Source of the DNA: Frateuria defendens
Lineage (GTDB): Bacteria; Pseudomonadota; Gammaproteobacteria; Xanthomonadales; Rhodanobacteraceae
Direction of reading: 5' to 3'
Length of the DNA stretch: 35,784 nt
NCBI RefSeq assembly: GCF_001182895.1
Contig: NZ_LFQR01000089.1
Location: 1-35,784, forward strand
Shown here: positions 17,587-25,031 of the stretch, one piece after another
Position numbering within the stretch: the first letter of the stretch is position 1
Layout: each line of letters begins with the position of its first letter
Translations under genes and position numbers: made by a program
Notes under the pieces: generated by a model
The model's database searches: none
The model's input: only the letters and a program-made list of their open reading frames with translations
What the model was told of the DNA's origin: nothing

Positions 17587-17606
17587 GCCGCGCTCCGGGG
17601 CGCGGC
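17587..17606 (-). terminator. Hairpin just after gcvR
   Basis: GCCGCGC at 17587-17593 pairs with GCGCGGC at 17600-17606, starting 2 bases past the gcvR stop. It is followed on the minus strand by CCTCGAG, not by a U-tract. It separates gcvR from the bcp leader. Confidence 0.4.
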
Positions 17607-17608
17607 TT

Positions 17609-18166
17609 TCAGAATTTCACCGGGTCCATCACGGCATCCAGGTTGAGGCCGTCGCAGAGCTCGAAGAAATCGTCGCGCAGCGTGGCCAGGTGCAGCTCCG
17701 CCGGAATGCCGAGGCTGATCTGTGCCTGGAACATCTCCGCGCCCGTCTGCATGGCCTGGTAGCGCATCGAGTTCAGCTGCTCCACGCGCACCTCGTGGCG
17801 ATTGAAGAACTCCATCAGCTTCACCAGGATGCCCGGGCGGTCCGCCGCCACCACCTCGACCAGGTAGGGCAGCAGGTGCGCGGTCTGCTCGCGCGGGGTG
17901 GTGCGGTAGTGCTGCAGGTGCAGCTCCGGGTCGCGGCCGAACTTGGTGAGCGCCGTCTCCAGCTTGGCCACCGCATCCCAGGGGCCGGCCGCCAGCAGGG
18001 TCAGCGAGGTATCGTCGCCGATGGTGGAGACGCGGGCGTCGGCCAGGCTGCAGCCGGCGTCGGCGATGCGCCGGGCCAGCGACAGCAGCGGCGCGCGCGT
18101 GGCGGGGGTGAGCGTCTGGATCAGCAACTGGTGCTCGTTGCCGGTGCGCGCGCTGGAACGGTTCAA
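17609..18166 (-). CDS. gcvR: Glycine cleavage system transcriptional repressor (GcvR-like, ACT domains)
   Basis: A 185-aa cytoplasmic protein with two ACT-type domains: the first at about 12-85, the second at about 100-175 (VEVVAADRPGILVKLMEFFNR). In E. coli GcvR binds GcvA and blocks gcv activation when glycine is low; whether that partner exists here is unknown. The start must be TTG at 18166: an in-frame TAG lies 6 bases before it and no ATG/GTG occurs early. CAGGTAG lies about 8 bases upstream. Divergent from dapA, with 126 bases between, and upstream of bcp, an order I associate with Xanthomonadales. Confidence 0.85.
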   Translation of the reverse strand: MNRSSARTGNEHQLLIQTLTPATRAPLLSLARRIADAGCSLADARVSTIGDDTSLTLLAAGPWDAVAKLETALTKFGRDPELHLQHYRTTPREQTAHLLPYLVEVVAADRPGILVKLMEFFNRHEVRVEQLNSMRYQAMQTGAEMFQAQISLGIPAELHLATLRDDFFELCDGLNLDAVMDPVKF

Positions 18167-18225
18167 GGAAGGCTACCTGCGGTTCGTGCCAACGGGGCGC
18201 GATGCGGCGCCCGACCGCGACGAGC

Positions 18226-18256
18226 TTACTTGCCCGTCCGACGAGGCCGCAAGTAA
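18226..18256. promoter_or_regulatory. Inverted repeat in the gcvR/dapA divergent promoter
   Basis: TTACTTGC (18226-18233) and GCAAGTAA (18249-18256) form a perfect 8-bp inverted repeat with 23 bases between arm centres, about two helical turns. It overlaps the predicted dapA -35 and -10. This is the geometry of an operator for a dimeric regulator; identity of the regulator is unknown. Confidence 0.4.
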
Positions 18257-18259
18257 CAT
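18230..18259 (+). promoter_or_regulatory. dapA: Possible dapA promoter
   Basis: TTGCCC (18230-18235), an 18-base spacer, then TAACAT (18254-18259). Transcription would start near 18266, about 27 bases before the TTG start codon. Half-conserved hexamers only. Confidence 0.35.
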
Positions 18260-18292
18260 CAGTGGCTTGGACTCTGGCGGACATTCCCAGCC

Positions 18293-19186
18293 TTGAACAT
18301 TCGCGGAAGCATCTGCGCCCTGGCCACCCCGTTCGCGGCGGACGGCGCGCTCGATCTGGACGCCTTCGGCCGCCTGCTCGACTACCAGCTCGCCGGCGGC
18401 ACCGAGGCGCTGGTGGTCGCCGGTTCCACCGGCGAGGCCCACATGCTCGAGCACGACGAATTCGAGCGCCTGCTCGCCTTCGCGGTGGAGCGGGTGGCCG
18501 GCCGCGTGCCGGTGCTCGCCGGCACCGGCGAGGCCGGCACTGCCAAGACCGTGGCGCTGACGCGCCGCGCGCGCGAGTTGGGCGCCGACGCCGCGCTGGT
18601 GGTGGTGCCCTACTACGTGCGTCCCACCCAGGAGGGCATGCGCCGGCACTTCCTCGAAGTGGCCGAGCACGGCGGCCTGCCGGTGGTGCTCTACAACGTG
18701 CCGGCGCGCACCGCCAGCGACCTGCTGCCGGCTACGGTGGCGGCGCTGCGCGAGCATCCGGCCATCGTCGGCATCAAGGAGGCGCGCGGCGACGCCGAGC
18801 GCATCCAGGCCGTCGCGGAACTTGCGCGGCCGGGTTTCGTCTATCTCTCCGGCGACGACGGCAGCGCGGGGCAGGCGATGCTGGCGGGCGCCGCCGGCAC
18901 CATCTCGGTAGTGGCCAACCTCGTGCCCAAGGCGTTCCGCGCGCTGTGCGACGCGGCCACCGGCGGCGACGAGGCGGCCACCGCCCGCAGCCGTGCCGCG
19001 CTGGAGCCGCTGCTGAAGGCACTGGACTGCGCGCCGAACCCGATCGCGGTGAAGGCCGGCCTGCCGCTGCTGGGGCTCGGTTCGGCCGTGCCGCGGCTGC
19101 CGCTGGTGGAGCTTTCGGACGCCGCGGCCCGCGCCCGCCTGCGCGAGGCGCTGGCCACTCTGGCATCCTTGGCCGAAGCCGCCTGA
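18293..19186 (+). CDS. dapA: 4-hydroxy-tetrahydrodipicolinate synthase
   Basis: First committed step of lysine and meso-diaminopimelate synthesis: condenses pyruvate with aspartate semialdehyde. The 297-aa (beta/alpha)8 protein has the pyruvate site GSTGE (44-48), Tyr134 in LYNVPART and the Schiff-base Lys162 in GIKEARGD, matching the family positions. The start is TTG at 18293: an in-frame TAA lies 39 bases upstream and no ATG or GTG intervenes, and the next residues NIRGSICALATPF align with the normal N-terminus. No clear ribosome-binding site. The following lipoprotein gene recalls dapA-bamC of E. coli. Confidence 0.93.
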   Translation: MNIRGSICALATPFAADGALDLDAFGRLLDYQLAGGTEALVVAGSTGEAHMLEHDEFERLLAFAVERVAGRVPVLAGTGEAGTAKTVALTRRARELGADAALVVVPYYVRPTQEGMRRHFLEVAEHGGLPVVLYNVPARTASDLLPATVAALREHPAIVGIKEARGDAERIQAVAELARPGFVYLSGDDGSAGQAMLAGAAGTISVVANLVPKAFRALCDAATGGDEAATARSRAALEPLLKALDCAPNPIAVKAGLPLLGLGSAVPRLPLVELSDAAARARLREALATLASLAEAA

Positions 19187-19224
19187 TCACCGCTACGCAC
19201 GCTACTCTCACGGAATCCGCTTAC

Positions 19225-19812
19225 ATGAAGAAAACCTCGCTCGTCGTCGCCCTGCCGATCCTGGCGCTCTCCGCCCTGCTGCTCTCCGGCTGCGGCGCGT
19301 TCCGGTCGCAGAAGGCGTGGCAGAACGCGCAGCAGGAAGCGCCGCTGGAGATCCCGCCGGGCCTGGATACGCCCTCGGCCAGCGCCGCCCTGGTGATCCC
19401 GCCGCCCGGCGCCAACCAGCCGACCGCGAACGGCGCCACCTCGCGCTTCGGCAACGGCGGCGGCGTGATCGCCGACGGCTTCGTGCTGTCCGATTCGGTG
19501 GACAACGCCTACCGCCGCGTCGGCCAGGCACTGGAAGGCGGTGCGCTCGGCCAGGTCACCGCGCACGACGATACCGCGCACACCTACACGGTGTCGGTGG
19601 TCGCGGCGGAGACGGCGGAGCACAAGCGCGGCTTCTTCGGCCGCCTGTTCCACCGCAGCAAGAGCAGCAGCGCGGCGGGTGCCTCCGCGCATCCGGTGCA
19701 GATCACCGTCAGCGGCAGCGGCGACAACGCCAGCGAAGTGCGCGCACAGGGCGGCGCCGGTGCGGTGGGCAAGGTGGTCGATGCGCTGCGCGCGAGCCTC
19801 GCCAGCAAGTAA
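19225..19812 (+). CDS. BamC/NlpB-like outer-membrane lipoprotein, short form
   Basis: A 195-aa lipoprotein: signal peptide with lipobox LLSGC, lipidated Cys23, then a Pro-rich segment (LEIPPGLDTPS) like the unstructured BamC N-terminus. Residues about 90-190 (DNAYRRVGQALEGG..., KRGFFGRLFH, VQITVSGSG) resemble one BamC helix-grip domain; E. coli BamC has two and 344 aa. A role as BAM-complex lipoprotein is inferred from this resemblance and from position after dapA, as in E. coli. The gene starts 38 bases after dapA and is probably cotranscribed. ATG 19225 is set by the signal peptide. Confidence 0.72.
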   Translation: MKKTSLVVALPILALSALLLSGCGAFRSQKAWQNAQQEAPLEIPPGLDTPSASAALVIPPPGANQPTANGATSRFGNGGGVIADGFVLSDSVDNAYRRVGQALEGGALGQVTAHDDTAHTYTVSVVAAETAEHKRGFFGRLFHRSKSSSAAGASAHPVQITVSGSGDNASEVRAQGGAGAVGKVVDALRASLASK

Positions 19813-19833
19813 GCGGTCTCGTCCGCGCAACGG

Positions 19834-19860
19834 AAAACGCCGCCCATCGGGCGGCGTTTT
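19834..19860. terminator. Bidirectional terminator between the lipoprotein gene and fdxA
   Basis: AAAACGCCGCCC (19834-19845) pairs perfectly with GGGCGGCGTTTT (19849-19860) around a 3-base loop. A-rich on the left and T-rich on the right, it has U-tracts in both directions and serves the convergent genes on both sides. Confidence 0.85.
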
Positions 19861-19916
19861 CGTTTCCAGTCCGTACGGTGCGCGGCGCTGCGGCTGCGGC
19901 GCGCGCCGCCGGGCGC

Positions 19917-20240
19917 TCAGCGCTGCAACTGGTCGAGCTTGCCCGGGCGGCCTTCCCATTCCTTGGCGTCGGGCAGGGCGTCCTTGCGCTCGGTGATCAC
20001 CGGCCAGTCGCGGGAGAGTTCGGCGTTCAATGCCACGAAGCCTTCCTGCCCGGCGGGCACGTCGTCCTCGGGGTAGATGGCGTTGATCGGGCATTCCGGC
20101 TCGCACAGCGTGCAGTCGATGCACTCGTCCGGGTTGATCACCAGGAAGTTCGGGCCTTCGTGGAAGGCGTCGACGGGGCATACCTCGACGCAGTCGGTGT
20201 ACTTGCACTTGATGCAGTTGTCGGTAACGACAAAGGTCAT
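19917..20240 (-). CDS. fdxA: 7Fe ferredoxin FdxA
   Basis: Small cytoplasmic electron carrier with one [3Fe-4S] and one [4Fe-4S] cluster. The 107-aa protein has cysteines 9, 12, 17, 21 ([13 protein letters not shown]) and 40, 43, 46, 50 ([11 protein letters not shown]), followed by the long C-terminal tail typical of the Azotobacter-FdI-like family. AAGAG lies about 10 bases before the ATG. A GATACT hexamer on the minus strand at 20271-20276 is a possible -10. Its redox partner is not evident from the neighbours. Confidence 0.95.
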   Translation of the reverse strand: MTFVVTDNCIKCKYTDCVEVCPVDAFHEGPNFLVINPDECIDCTLCEPECPINAIYPEDDVPAGQEGFVALNAELSRDWPVITERKDALPDAKEWEGRPGKLDQLQR

Positions 20241-20385
20241 GGCGAACAGCTCTTGTGAAAAACGCAGCCCAGTATCGCCGCGCGGAGCCTCAACGGAAAG
20301 GTGCGGCGGATGGCCGCCTCGCCGTCGGCGTTTTGCCCCGGACGCTGTGCGGGCAAAACGGCAAAAGCCGCGACAGGCAGCTCTT

Positions 20386-20429
20386 GCGGCTAAAGCCCAA
20401 TAGCTAAGCGGCTAAAACCCAATAGCTAA
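20386..20429. repeat. Tandem repeat, 2 x 22 bases
   Basis: Bases 20386-20407 are repeated directly at 20408-20429 with no spacer and one mismatch (G at 20395, A at 20417). Each unit begins GCGGCTAAA and ends CCAATAGCTAA. Both units are more AT-rich than the surroundings. Confidence 0.9.
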
Positions 20430-20452
20430 TATGCGAAGCGGGATTTTACTGA

Positions 20453-20478
20453 GAAGTGCGGCCATGGATGGCCGCTTC
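20453..20478. repeat. REP-like palindrome
   Basis: GCGGCCAT (20458-20465) pairs with ATGGCCGC (20468-20475), with GAAG/TTC extending the arms past one bulged base. The core GATGGCCGC also occurs at 20309-20317 within another small inverted repeat, suggesting a dispersed element. Family not identified. Confidence 0.5.
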
Positions 20479-20557
20479 TGGCGCCAAGTCGAAGCGAGGC
20501 AGATGAGATGCCTGTGCCTTTCCTTAGCGCAGCGATCAAGGACGATCGCAAAAATAA

Positions 20558-20633
20558 TGGCGCTCCCTACGAGACTCGAACTCGTGTTCCCGCCTTGAGA
20601 GGGCGGTGTCCTAGGCCACTAGACGAAGGGAGC
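20558..20633 (-). tRNA. tRNA-Glu (anticodon CTC)
   Basis: 76 nt including an encoded CCA end. Acceptor stem GCTCCCT/AGGGAGC with discriminator G, D arm with TCTAGTGGCCTAGGA, anticodon stem CCGCC/GGCGG with loop CTCTCAA giving anticodon CTC (decodes GAG), T arm ACGAG-TTCGAGT-CTCGT. It resembles bacterial tRNA-Glu throughout. A consensus-like promoter lies just upstream. In a genome this GC-rich, GAG is a frequent codon, which fits a CTC isoacceptor besides the usual TTC one. Confidence 0.96.
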
Positions 20634-20653
20634 GGAATGTTGCGAGGCGCGCT

Positions 20654-20681
20654 AGTATAGCGAAATTGTGTCGCTCGGCAA
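20654..20681 (-). promoter_or_regulatory. Promoter of tRNA-Glu
   Basis: On the minus strand TTGCCG (20681-20676), a 16-base spacer and TATACT (20659-20654). Transcription would start near 20647, about 14 bases before the mature 5' end. This is among the best sigma-70-like matches in the window. Confidence 0.7.
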
Positions 20682-20829
20682 TGCCTGTGGACGAAGTCGT
20701 TCCACGACGGTCCGGAATCGCGACCCGCGCGGCCTTCGCCGCACGGGCGGGCTCCCTCCGCAGGCCGCCGCGACGGGTTTACCACTGGCAAGGGGCGCGC
20801 GAAGCCGCGTCCGCAAGGATCCTGACCGC

Positions 20830-22197
20830 TTGAATTCCGAAGCAAGGACTGACGTCGTCGAGCCCGTGCTGCGCATCGTCCCGCGCGAGCAGCACGCGGT
20901 GTCCCGCAAGAACATCAGCAAGGCCGCGCTGCGCGTGCTGTACCGGCTGCACGAGGCAGGCTATGAGGCCTTCCTGGTCGGCGGCGCCGTGCGCGACCTG
21001 TTGCTGGGCGAGCACCCGAAGGACTTCGACGTCGCCACCAGCGCGACGCCCGACGAGGTCAAGAAGCTGTTCCGCAACTGCCGCCTGATCGGCCGCCGCT
21101 TCCGCCTCGCCCATGTGGTGTTCGGCGGCGAGATCGTCGAGGTGGCCACCTTGCGCGGCACCGGCGAGGAGGGTGAGGAAGGCGAGGGCGACCGGCGCAT
21201 CGTCGACGGTCGCATCGTGCGCGACAACGTGTGGGGCACCATCGAGGAAGACGTGGTGCGGCGCGACTTCCGCGTCAACGCGCTCTACTACGACATCGCC
21301 GACTTCTCGGTGCGCGACTACGTGGGCGGCATGCAGGACCTGGAAGAGCGCGTGCTGCGCCTGATCGGCGACCCTGCCACGCGCTACCGCGAGGATCCGG
21401 TGCGCATGCTGCGCGCGGTGCGCCTGGCGGCCAAGCTCGGCTTCCGCATCGACGCGGCGGCCGCCGCGCCCTTCGAGGAACTGGGCCCGCTGCTCACCGA
21501 GGCCGCGCCGGCGCGGCTGTTCGACGAGTCGCTGAAGATGTTCTTCGCCGGGCACGGCCTGAAGAGCTTCCGCATGCTCGAGCAGTGCGGCCTGCTCAAG
21601 TTCATGTTCCCGGCCACGGCGCGCGCGCTCAAGCGCGGCGATGCAGCGCTGCGTTCGCTGATCGAGCAGGGCCTGGCCAATACCGACGCGCGCGTGGCCG
21701 AAGGCAAGTCGGTGACGCCGGCGTTCCTGTTCGCGGTGCTGCTGTGGGGCGAGGTGCGCGACCTGGCGCATGCCTGGCTGGCCAAGGGCGCGGACCTCAA
21801 CGAGGCCTGGCTGCGCGCGGCGGCGCGCGTGGTGGGCGAGCAGTGCGAGCGGGTGGCGATCCCGCGCCGCTTCACCCTGGCGATGGAAGAGATCTGGGCG
21901 CTGCAGCCGCGCTTCGAGCAGATCCAGCGCAAGCGCGTGTTCCGCCTGATGGCGCATCCGCGCTTCCGCGCCGCGTTCGACTTCCTGCTGCTGCGCGCGG
22001 CCGAGTCGCCGGCGATCCGTGAGCTGGGCGAATGGTGGGCGCATGCGCAGCAGCTGCCGCAGGAAGTGCTGGCCGCGGCGCTGCCCGCCGGCGGGGGCGG
22101 CGCGCTGGCGGAGAGCGTGCCGGCGGCCACGGTCGGTGCGCCCCCGCGCAAGCGCCGGCGCCGGCGCCGCCCGTCGGGCAAGTCCGGCTCGGCATGA
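20830..22197 (+). CDS. pcnB: Poly(A) polymerase I
   Basis: Adds 3' poly(A) tails to RNA and promotes its decay. From the start used here 455 aa (E. coli about 455-465). Class II nucleotidyltransferase head with FLVGGAVRDLLLG (48-60) and catalytic DFD (65-67), then the RRDFRVNALYYD and flexible-neck blocks; the tail is Arg/Lys-rich (RKRRRRRRPS), as in PcnB and unlike CCA-adding enzymes. The start is probably TTG 20830 with AAGGA 10 bases upstream; a GTG at 20668 is in frame but falls inside the divergent tRNA promoter. Its stop overlaps folK by 4 bases, the same pairing as in E. coli. Confidence 0.92.
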   Translation: MNSEARTDVVEPVLRIVPREQHAVSRKNISKAALRVLYRLHEAGYEAFLVGGAVRDLLLGEHPKDFDVATSATPDEVKKLFRNCRLIGRRFRLAHVVFGGEIVEVATLRGTGEEGEEGEGDRRIVDGRIVRDNVWGTIEEDVVRRDFRVNALYYDIADFSVRDYVGGMQDLEERVLRLIGDPATRYREDPVRMLRAVRLAAKLGFRIDAAAAAPFEELGPLLTEAAPARLFDESLKMFFAGHGLKSFRMLEQCGLLKFMFPATARALKRGDAALRSLIEQGLANTDARVAEGKSVTPAFLFAVLLWGEVRDLAHAWLAKGADLNEAWLRAAARVVGEQCERVAIPRRFTLAMEEIWALQPRFEQIQRKRVFRLMAHPRFRAAFDFLLLRAAESPAIRELGEWWAHAQQLPQEVLAAALPAGGGGALAESVPAATVGAPPRKRRRRRRPSGKSGSA

Positions 22198-22676
22198 CGC
22201 AGGCCTACGTCGCGCTGGGCAGCAACCTCGGCGATCCGCGCCGCCAGCTTGGCGATGCCTTCGAGGCGCTGGCGCGGCTGCCGCAGAGCCGGCTGCTGGC
22301 CCGCTCGCGCCTCTACCGCACGCCGCCGTGGGGCGTTCAGGAGCAGCCGCCGTTTCTCAACGCCGCCGCGAAGCTGGAGACGGCCCTCGCGCCCCACGAT
22401 CTGCTCGACGCCCTGCTGGCGATCGAGCGCGCCGCCGGCCGCGTGCGCGACGGCGAGCGCTGGGGCCCGCGCACGCTCGATCTCGACCTGCTGCACATGG
22501 ACGGTGTGGCGCTGCACGATGGGCGCCTGACCCTGCCGCATCCGCGCATTGCCGAGCGCGCTTTCGTGCTGCTGCCGCTCAACGACCTCGCGCCCGAACT
22601 GGTGCTGCCGGGGCAGGGGCGCGTGGCCGACCTGCTCGCGGCCGCGGACCGCGCCGGCTGCGAAGCGCTGGCCTGA
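22194..22676 (+). CDS. folK: 2-amino-4-hydroxy-6-hydroxymethyldihydropteridine pyrophosphokinase
   Basis: Transfers pyrophosphate from ATP to 6-hydroxymethyl-dihydropterin in folate synthesis. The 160-aa product (E. coli 159) has YVALGSNLGDP at the N-terminus, the substrate loop QPPFLNAA, and the metal/ATP block RWGPRTLDLDLL followed by LPHPRIAERAFVLLPL. The ATG overlaps the pcnB stop (ATGA), implying translational coupling. It leads into panBCD. Confidence 0.96.
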   Translation: MTQAYVALGSNLGDPRRQLGDAFEALARLPQSRLLARSRLYRTPPWGVQEQPPFLNAAAKLETALAPHDLLDALLAIERAAGRVRDGERWGPRTLDLDLLHMDGVALHDGRLTLPHPRIAERAFVLLPLNDLAPELVLPGQGRVADLLAAADRAGCEALA

Positions 22677-22741
22677 GCCGGCGCCGCGCCGGATAATCCG
22701 CCACCTCGCAGAATTTCGCGTCATTCAAAGGATCGCCTGCC

Positions 22742-23572
22742 GTGTACGTGGACAACGCCAGCGCCCCCGCCCGCAAGCCGGTCACCGTGCCGGGCCTGCG
22801 CGCGATGAAGGCCGAGGGGCGCAAGATCGTCATGCTCACCGCCTACGACGCCAGCTTCGCGGCGCAGCTGGAGATGAACGGCGTCGACGTCGCCCTGGTC
22901 GGCGACTCGCTCGGCATGGTGGTGCAGGGCCATCGCAGCACGCTGCCGGTGACGCTGGACCACATGGTCTACCACACCGCCGCGGTGGCGCGCGGCCTCT
23001 CCGCCACGCTGCTGGTGGCCGACCTGCCATTCATGGCCGACCGCGACGTGGCGCATGCGCTGGAGGCCGGCGCGCGGCTGGTGGGCGAGGCGGGCGCGGC
23101 GATGGTGAAGATCGAGGGCGCCGCGCCGCACATCCTGGCCGCCATCAAGGCGCTCGTCGCGCGGGCCATCCCGGTGTGCGGGCACCTGGGCCTCACGCCG
23201 CAGTCGGTGCACAAGTTCGGCGGCTTCAAGATCCAGGGCCGCGCACAGGCCGCGGCCGACCGCGTGGTGGAGGAGGCGCTGGCGGTGCAGGCCGCGGGCG
23301 CCGACCTGCTGGTGCTCGAAGGCGTGCCGGTGGCGCTCGGCGAGCGGGTGACGCGTGCGGTGGAGATCCCGGTGATCGGCATCGGCGCCGGCCCGCACTG
23401 CGACGGCCAGGTGCTGGTGATCCACGACATGCTGGGCATCACGCCGGGCAAGCGGCCCAAGTTCAGCAAGGATTTCCTGGCCGGACGCGATGCTGTCGCG
23501 GCCGCCATCGCCGCCTACGCCGCGGACGTGCGCAGCGGCGCCTTCCCGGCGCCCGAACACTGCTTCAACTAA
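22742..23572 (+). CDS. panB: 3-methyl-2-oxobutanoate hydroxymethyltransferase
   Basis: First step of pantothenate synthesis: adds a hydroxymethyl group from methylenetetrahydrofolate to ketoisovalerate, giving ketopantoate. The 276-aa protein shows [13 protein letters not shown], metal-binding [27 protein letters not shown] and [20 protein letters not shown], all family blocks. Start is GTG 22742, with AAGGA about 10 bases upstream and no nearer ATG. GATAAT at 22692-22697 is a possible -10 but lacks a good -35. The folate-derived donor links it to folK upstream. Confidence 0.95.
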   Translation: MYVDNASAPARKPVTVPGLRAMKAEGRKIVMLTAYDASFAAQLEMNGVDVALVGDSLGMVVQGHRSTLPVTLDHMVYHTAAVARGLSATLLVADLPFMADRDVAHALEAGARLVGEAGAAMVKIEGAAPHILAAIKALVARAIPVCGHLGLTPQSVHKFGGFKIQGRAQAAADRVVEEALAVQAAGADLLVLEGVPVALGERVTRAVEIPVIGIGAGPHCDGQVLVIHDMLGITPGKRPKFSKDFLAGRDAVAAAIAAYAADVRSGAFPAPEHCFN

Positions 23573-23583
23573 GAGCCGATTCC

Positions 23584-24429
23584 ATGCAGACAGTGCAAGA
23601 CGCCGCGGCGCTGCGGGCCGCGATCCGTGGCTGGCGTGCGCAGGGCCAGACAGTGGGGCTGGTGCCCACCATGGGCAACCTCCACGCGGGGCATTACTCG
23701 CTGATCAAGCTGGCGCAGTCGCGGGTGGACCGCGTGGTGGCGAGCGTGTTCGTGAACCCCACCCAGTTCGGGCCGAACGAGGACTACGCGCGCTACCCGC
23801 GCACCCTGGCCCAGGACCAGGCCGGCCTGGCCGAGCACGGCTGCGACGTGCTGTTCGCGCCGGACGTGGCCGCGGTGTACCCGTACGGCCCGCAGCACAC
23901 CGTGAGCCTGCACGTGCCGCAGATCACCGAAGTGCTGGAGGGCGCGCACCGCCCCGGCCACTTCGACGGCGTGGCCACCGTGGTGTGCAAGCTGTTCAAC
24001 CTGGTGCAGCCGGACCTGGCCGTGTTCGGGCAGAAGGATTTCCAGCAGCTCAAGGTGATCGAGCGCATGGTGCGTGACCTGGCGCTGCCGGTGAAGGTGA
24101 TGGCCGCGCCCACCCAGCGCGCGGGCGACGGGCTGGCGCTCAGTTCGCGCAACCAGTACCTGTCCGAGGCCGAGCGCGCGGCGGCGCCGCTGATCCACCA
24201 GACGCTGCTGCAGATGCGCGAGCTGATCGCCAAGGGCCACGCCTGGCGGGTGGTGGAGCAGGCGGCGGCCTCGCGGCTGGAGCGCGCGGGCTTCGTGCCG
24301 GACTACGCGGCGATCCGCCGGGCGGAGGACCTCGGCGAACCGGCCGAGGGCGAGCAGAAAGGGCTGGTGGCGCTGGTCGCGGCCCGCCTGGGCGCCACGC
24401 GCCTGATCGACAACTTGTTGTTCGACTGA
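23584..24429 (+). CDS. panC: Pantothenate synthetase
   Basis: ATP-dependent ligation of pantoate and beta-alanine to pantothenate. The 281-aa protein has the nucleotidyltransferase HxGH-type motif in MGNLHAGHYSLI, VFVNPTQFGPNEDY, FGQKDFQQL, and the KMSKS-equivalent LSSRNQYLS. It starts 11 bases after panB with AAGAG upstream of the ATG, so panB-panC are clearly one transcript. Ends before a short hairpin (24432-24438 with 24442-24448) that precedes panD. Confidence 0.96.
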   Translation: MQTVQDAAALRAAIRGWRAQGQTVGLVPTMGNLHAGHYSLIKLAQSRVDRVVASVFVNPTQFGPNEDYARYPRTLAQDQAGLAEHGCDVLFAPDVAAVYPYGPQHTVSLHVPQITEVLEGAHRPGHFDGVATVVCKLFNLVQPDLAVFGQKDFQQLKVIERMVRDLALPVKVMAAPTQRAGDGLALSSRNQYLSEAERAAAPLIHQTLLQMRELIAKGHAWRVVEQAAASRLERAGFVPDYAAIRRAEDLGEPAEGEQKGLVALVAARLGATRLIDNLLFD

Positions 24430-24431
24430 AC

Positions 24432-24448
24432 GCCCCCATCGTGGGGGC
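24432..24448 (+). other. Small hairpin between panC and panD
   Basis: GCCCCCA pairs with TGGGGGC around the loop TCG, 2 bases after the panC stop. There is no U-tract, so it is more likely an mRNA-stability or partial-termination element than a full terminator. Confidence 0.4.
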
Positions 24449-24462
24449 AGGTGAGCGCGGCG

Positions 24463-24491
24463 TTGCGACGCAGCAGCGCCGGCTCGATAAT
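24463..24491 (+). promoter_or_regulatory. panD: Promoter of panD
   Basis: TTGCGA (24463-24468), a 17-base spacer and GATAAT (24486-24491). Predicted start near 24498 leaves a leader of about 32 bases with a GGAAGTGAAG ribosome-binding region. It would let panD be expressed apart from panBC. Confidence 0.6.
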
Positions 24492-24529
24492 TTGCAGTCA
24501 CGCAGGCGGTCCCTGCCGGAAGTGAAGTC

Positions 24530-24916
24530 ATGCACCTGAACATGCTCAAGGCGAAGATCCACCGCGCCACGGTCACCCAGGCGGAGCTGCATTACGAGGG
24601 CTCCATCGCGATCGACGGCCTGCTGCTCGATGCGGCCGGCATTCGCGAGTACGAGCAGATCCACGCCTGGAACGTCAACAGCGGCCAGCGCTTCGTCACC
24701 TATGCCCTGCGCGCCGAGGAGGGCACGGGCATCATTTCGGTGAACGGCAGCGCCGCGCGCAGCGCGCAGGTCGGCGACCTGATCATCATCGCGGCGTTCG
24801 CCCAGCTGGCCGAGGCCGAGCTGGCGCAGTTCCAGCCCCAGCTGGTGTACGTGGACGAGCGCAACCGCATCACCCACACCAACCGCTCCATCCCCAAGCA
24901 GATGGCGGCGGCCTGA
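24530..24916 (+). CDS. panD: Aspartate 1-decarboxylase proenzyme
   Basis: Makes beta-alanine from aspartate for PanC. The 128-aa proenzyme has the self-cleavage site Gly24-Ser25 (HYEGSIAID), which yields the pyruvoyl cofactor, plus Tyr58-type block [13 protein letters not shown] and the [10 protein letters not shown] strand. Length equals the E. coli protein (126 aa) within two residues. Gammaproteobacterial PanD usually needs the maturation factor PanZ; none is visible here. It completes panBCD and is followed by tandem hairpins. Confidence 0.96.
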   Translation: MHLNMLKAKIHRATVTQAELHYEGSIAIDGLLLDAAGIREYEQIHAWNVNSGQRFVTYALRAEEGTGIISVNGSAARSAQVGDLIIIAAFAQLAEAELAQFQPQLVYVDERNRITHTNRSIPKQMAAA

Positions 24917-24924
24917 GCCGCGCG

Positions 24925-24971
24925 GCCTCGCACGGCGCCAGCCGTGTGAGGCGAAGGGCGTCGGACGCCCT
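24925..24971 (+). terminator. Two tandem hairpins after panD
   Basis: First stem: 12 bp (24925-24936 with 24941-24952, loop GCCA, one G-U pair). Second: AGGGCGT (24955-24961) with ACGCCCT (24965-24971), loop CGG. Neither has a U-tract. They lie between panD and pgi and probably separate the two units. Confidence 0.5.
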
Positions 24972-25031
24972 GATGCAGCAGGCTTCCAAGTCCGGAAATC
25001 CCCCCCCTTTCCCGCCGATTGCAGGATGGCC

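Larger units (their letters stand above)
20241..20557. other. Intergenic region fdxA-tRNA (317 bases)
   Basis: No gene seen. Contains the 22-nt tandem repeat listed separately, a REP-like palindrome around 20458-20475, a related shorter one around 20303-20317, and T-rich sequence on the minus strand just after the tRNA (TTATTTTTG) that could end the tRNA transcript. Confidence 0.6.

Noticed and set aside
18167-18292. Glycine or lysine riboswitch in the gcvR/dapA spacer
   Set aside because: The leaders are too short (about 27 bases for dapA) and no riboswitch core motif is visible.
20386-20429. CRISPR array
   Set aside because: The two repeat units abut without spacers and no cas genes are present.
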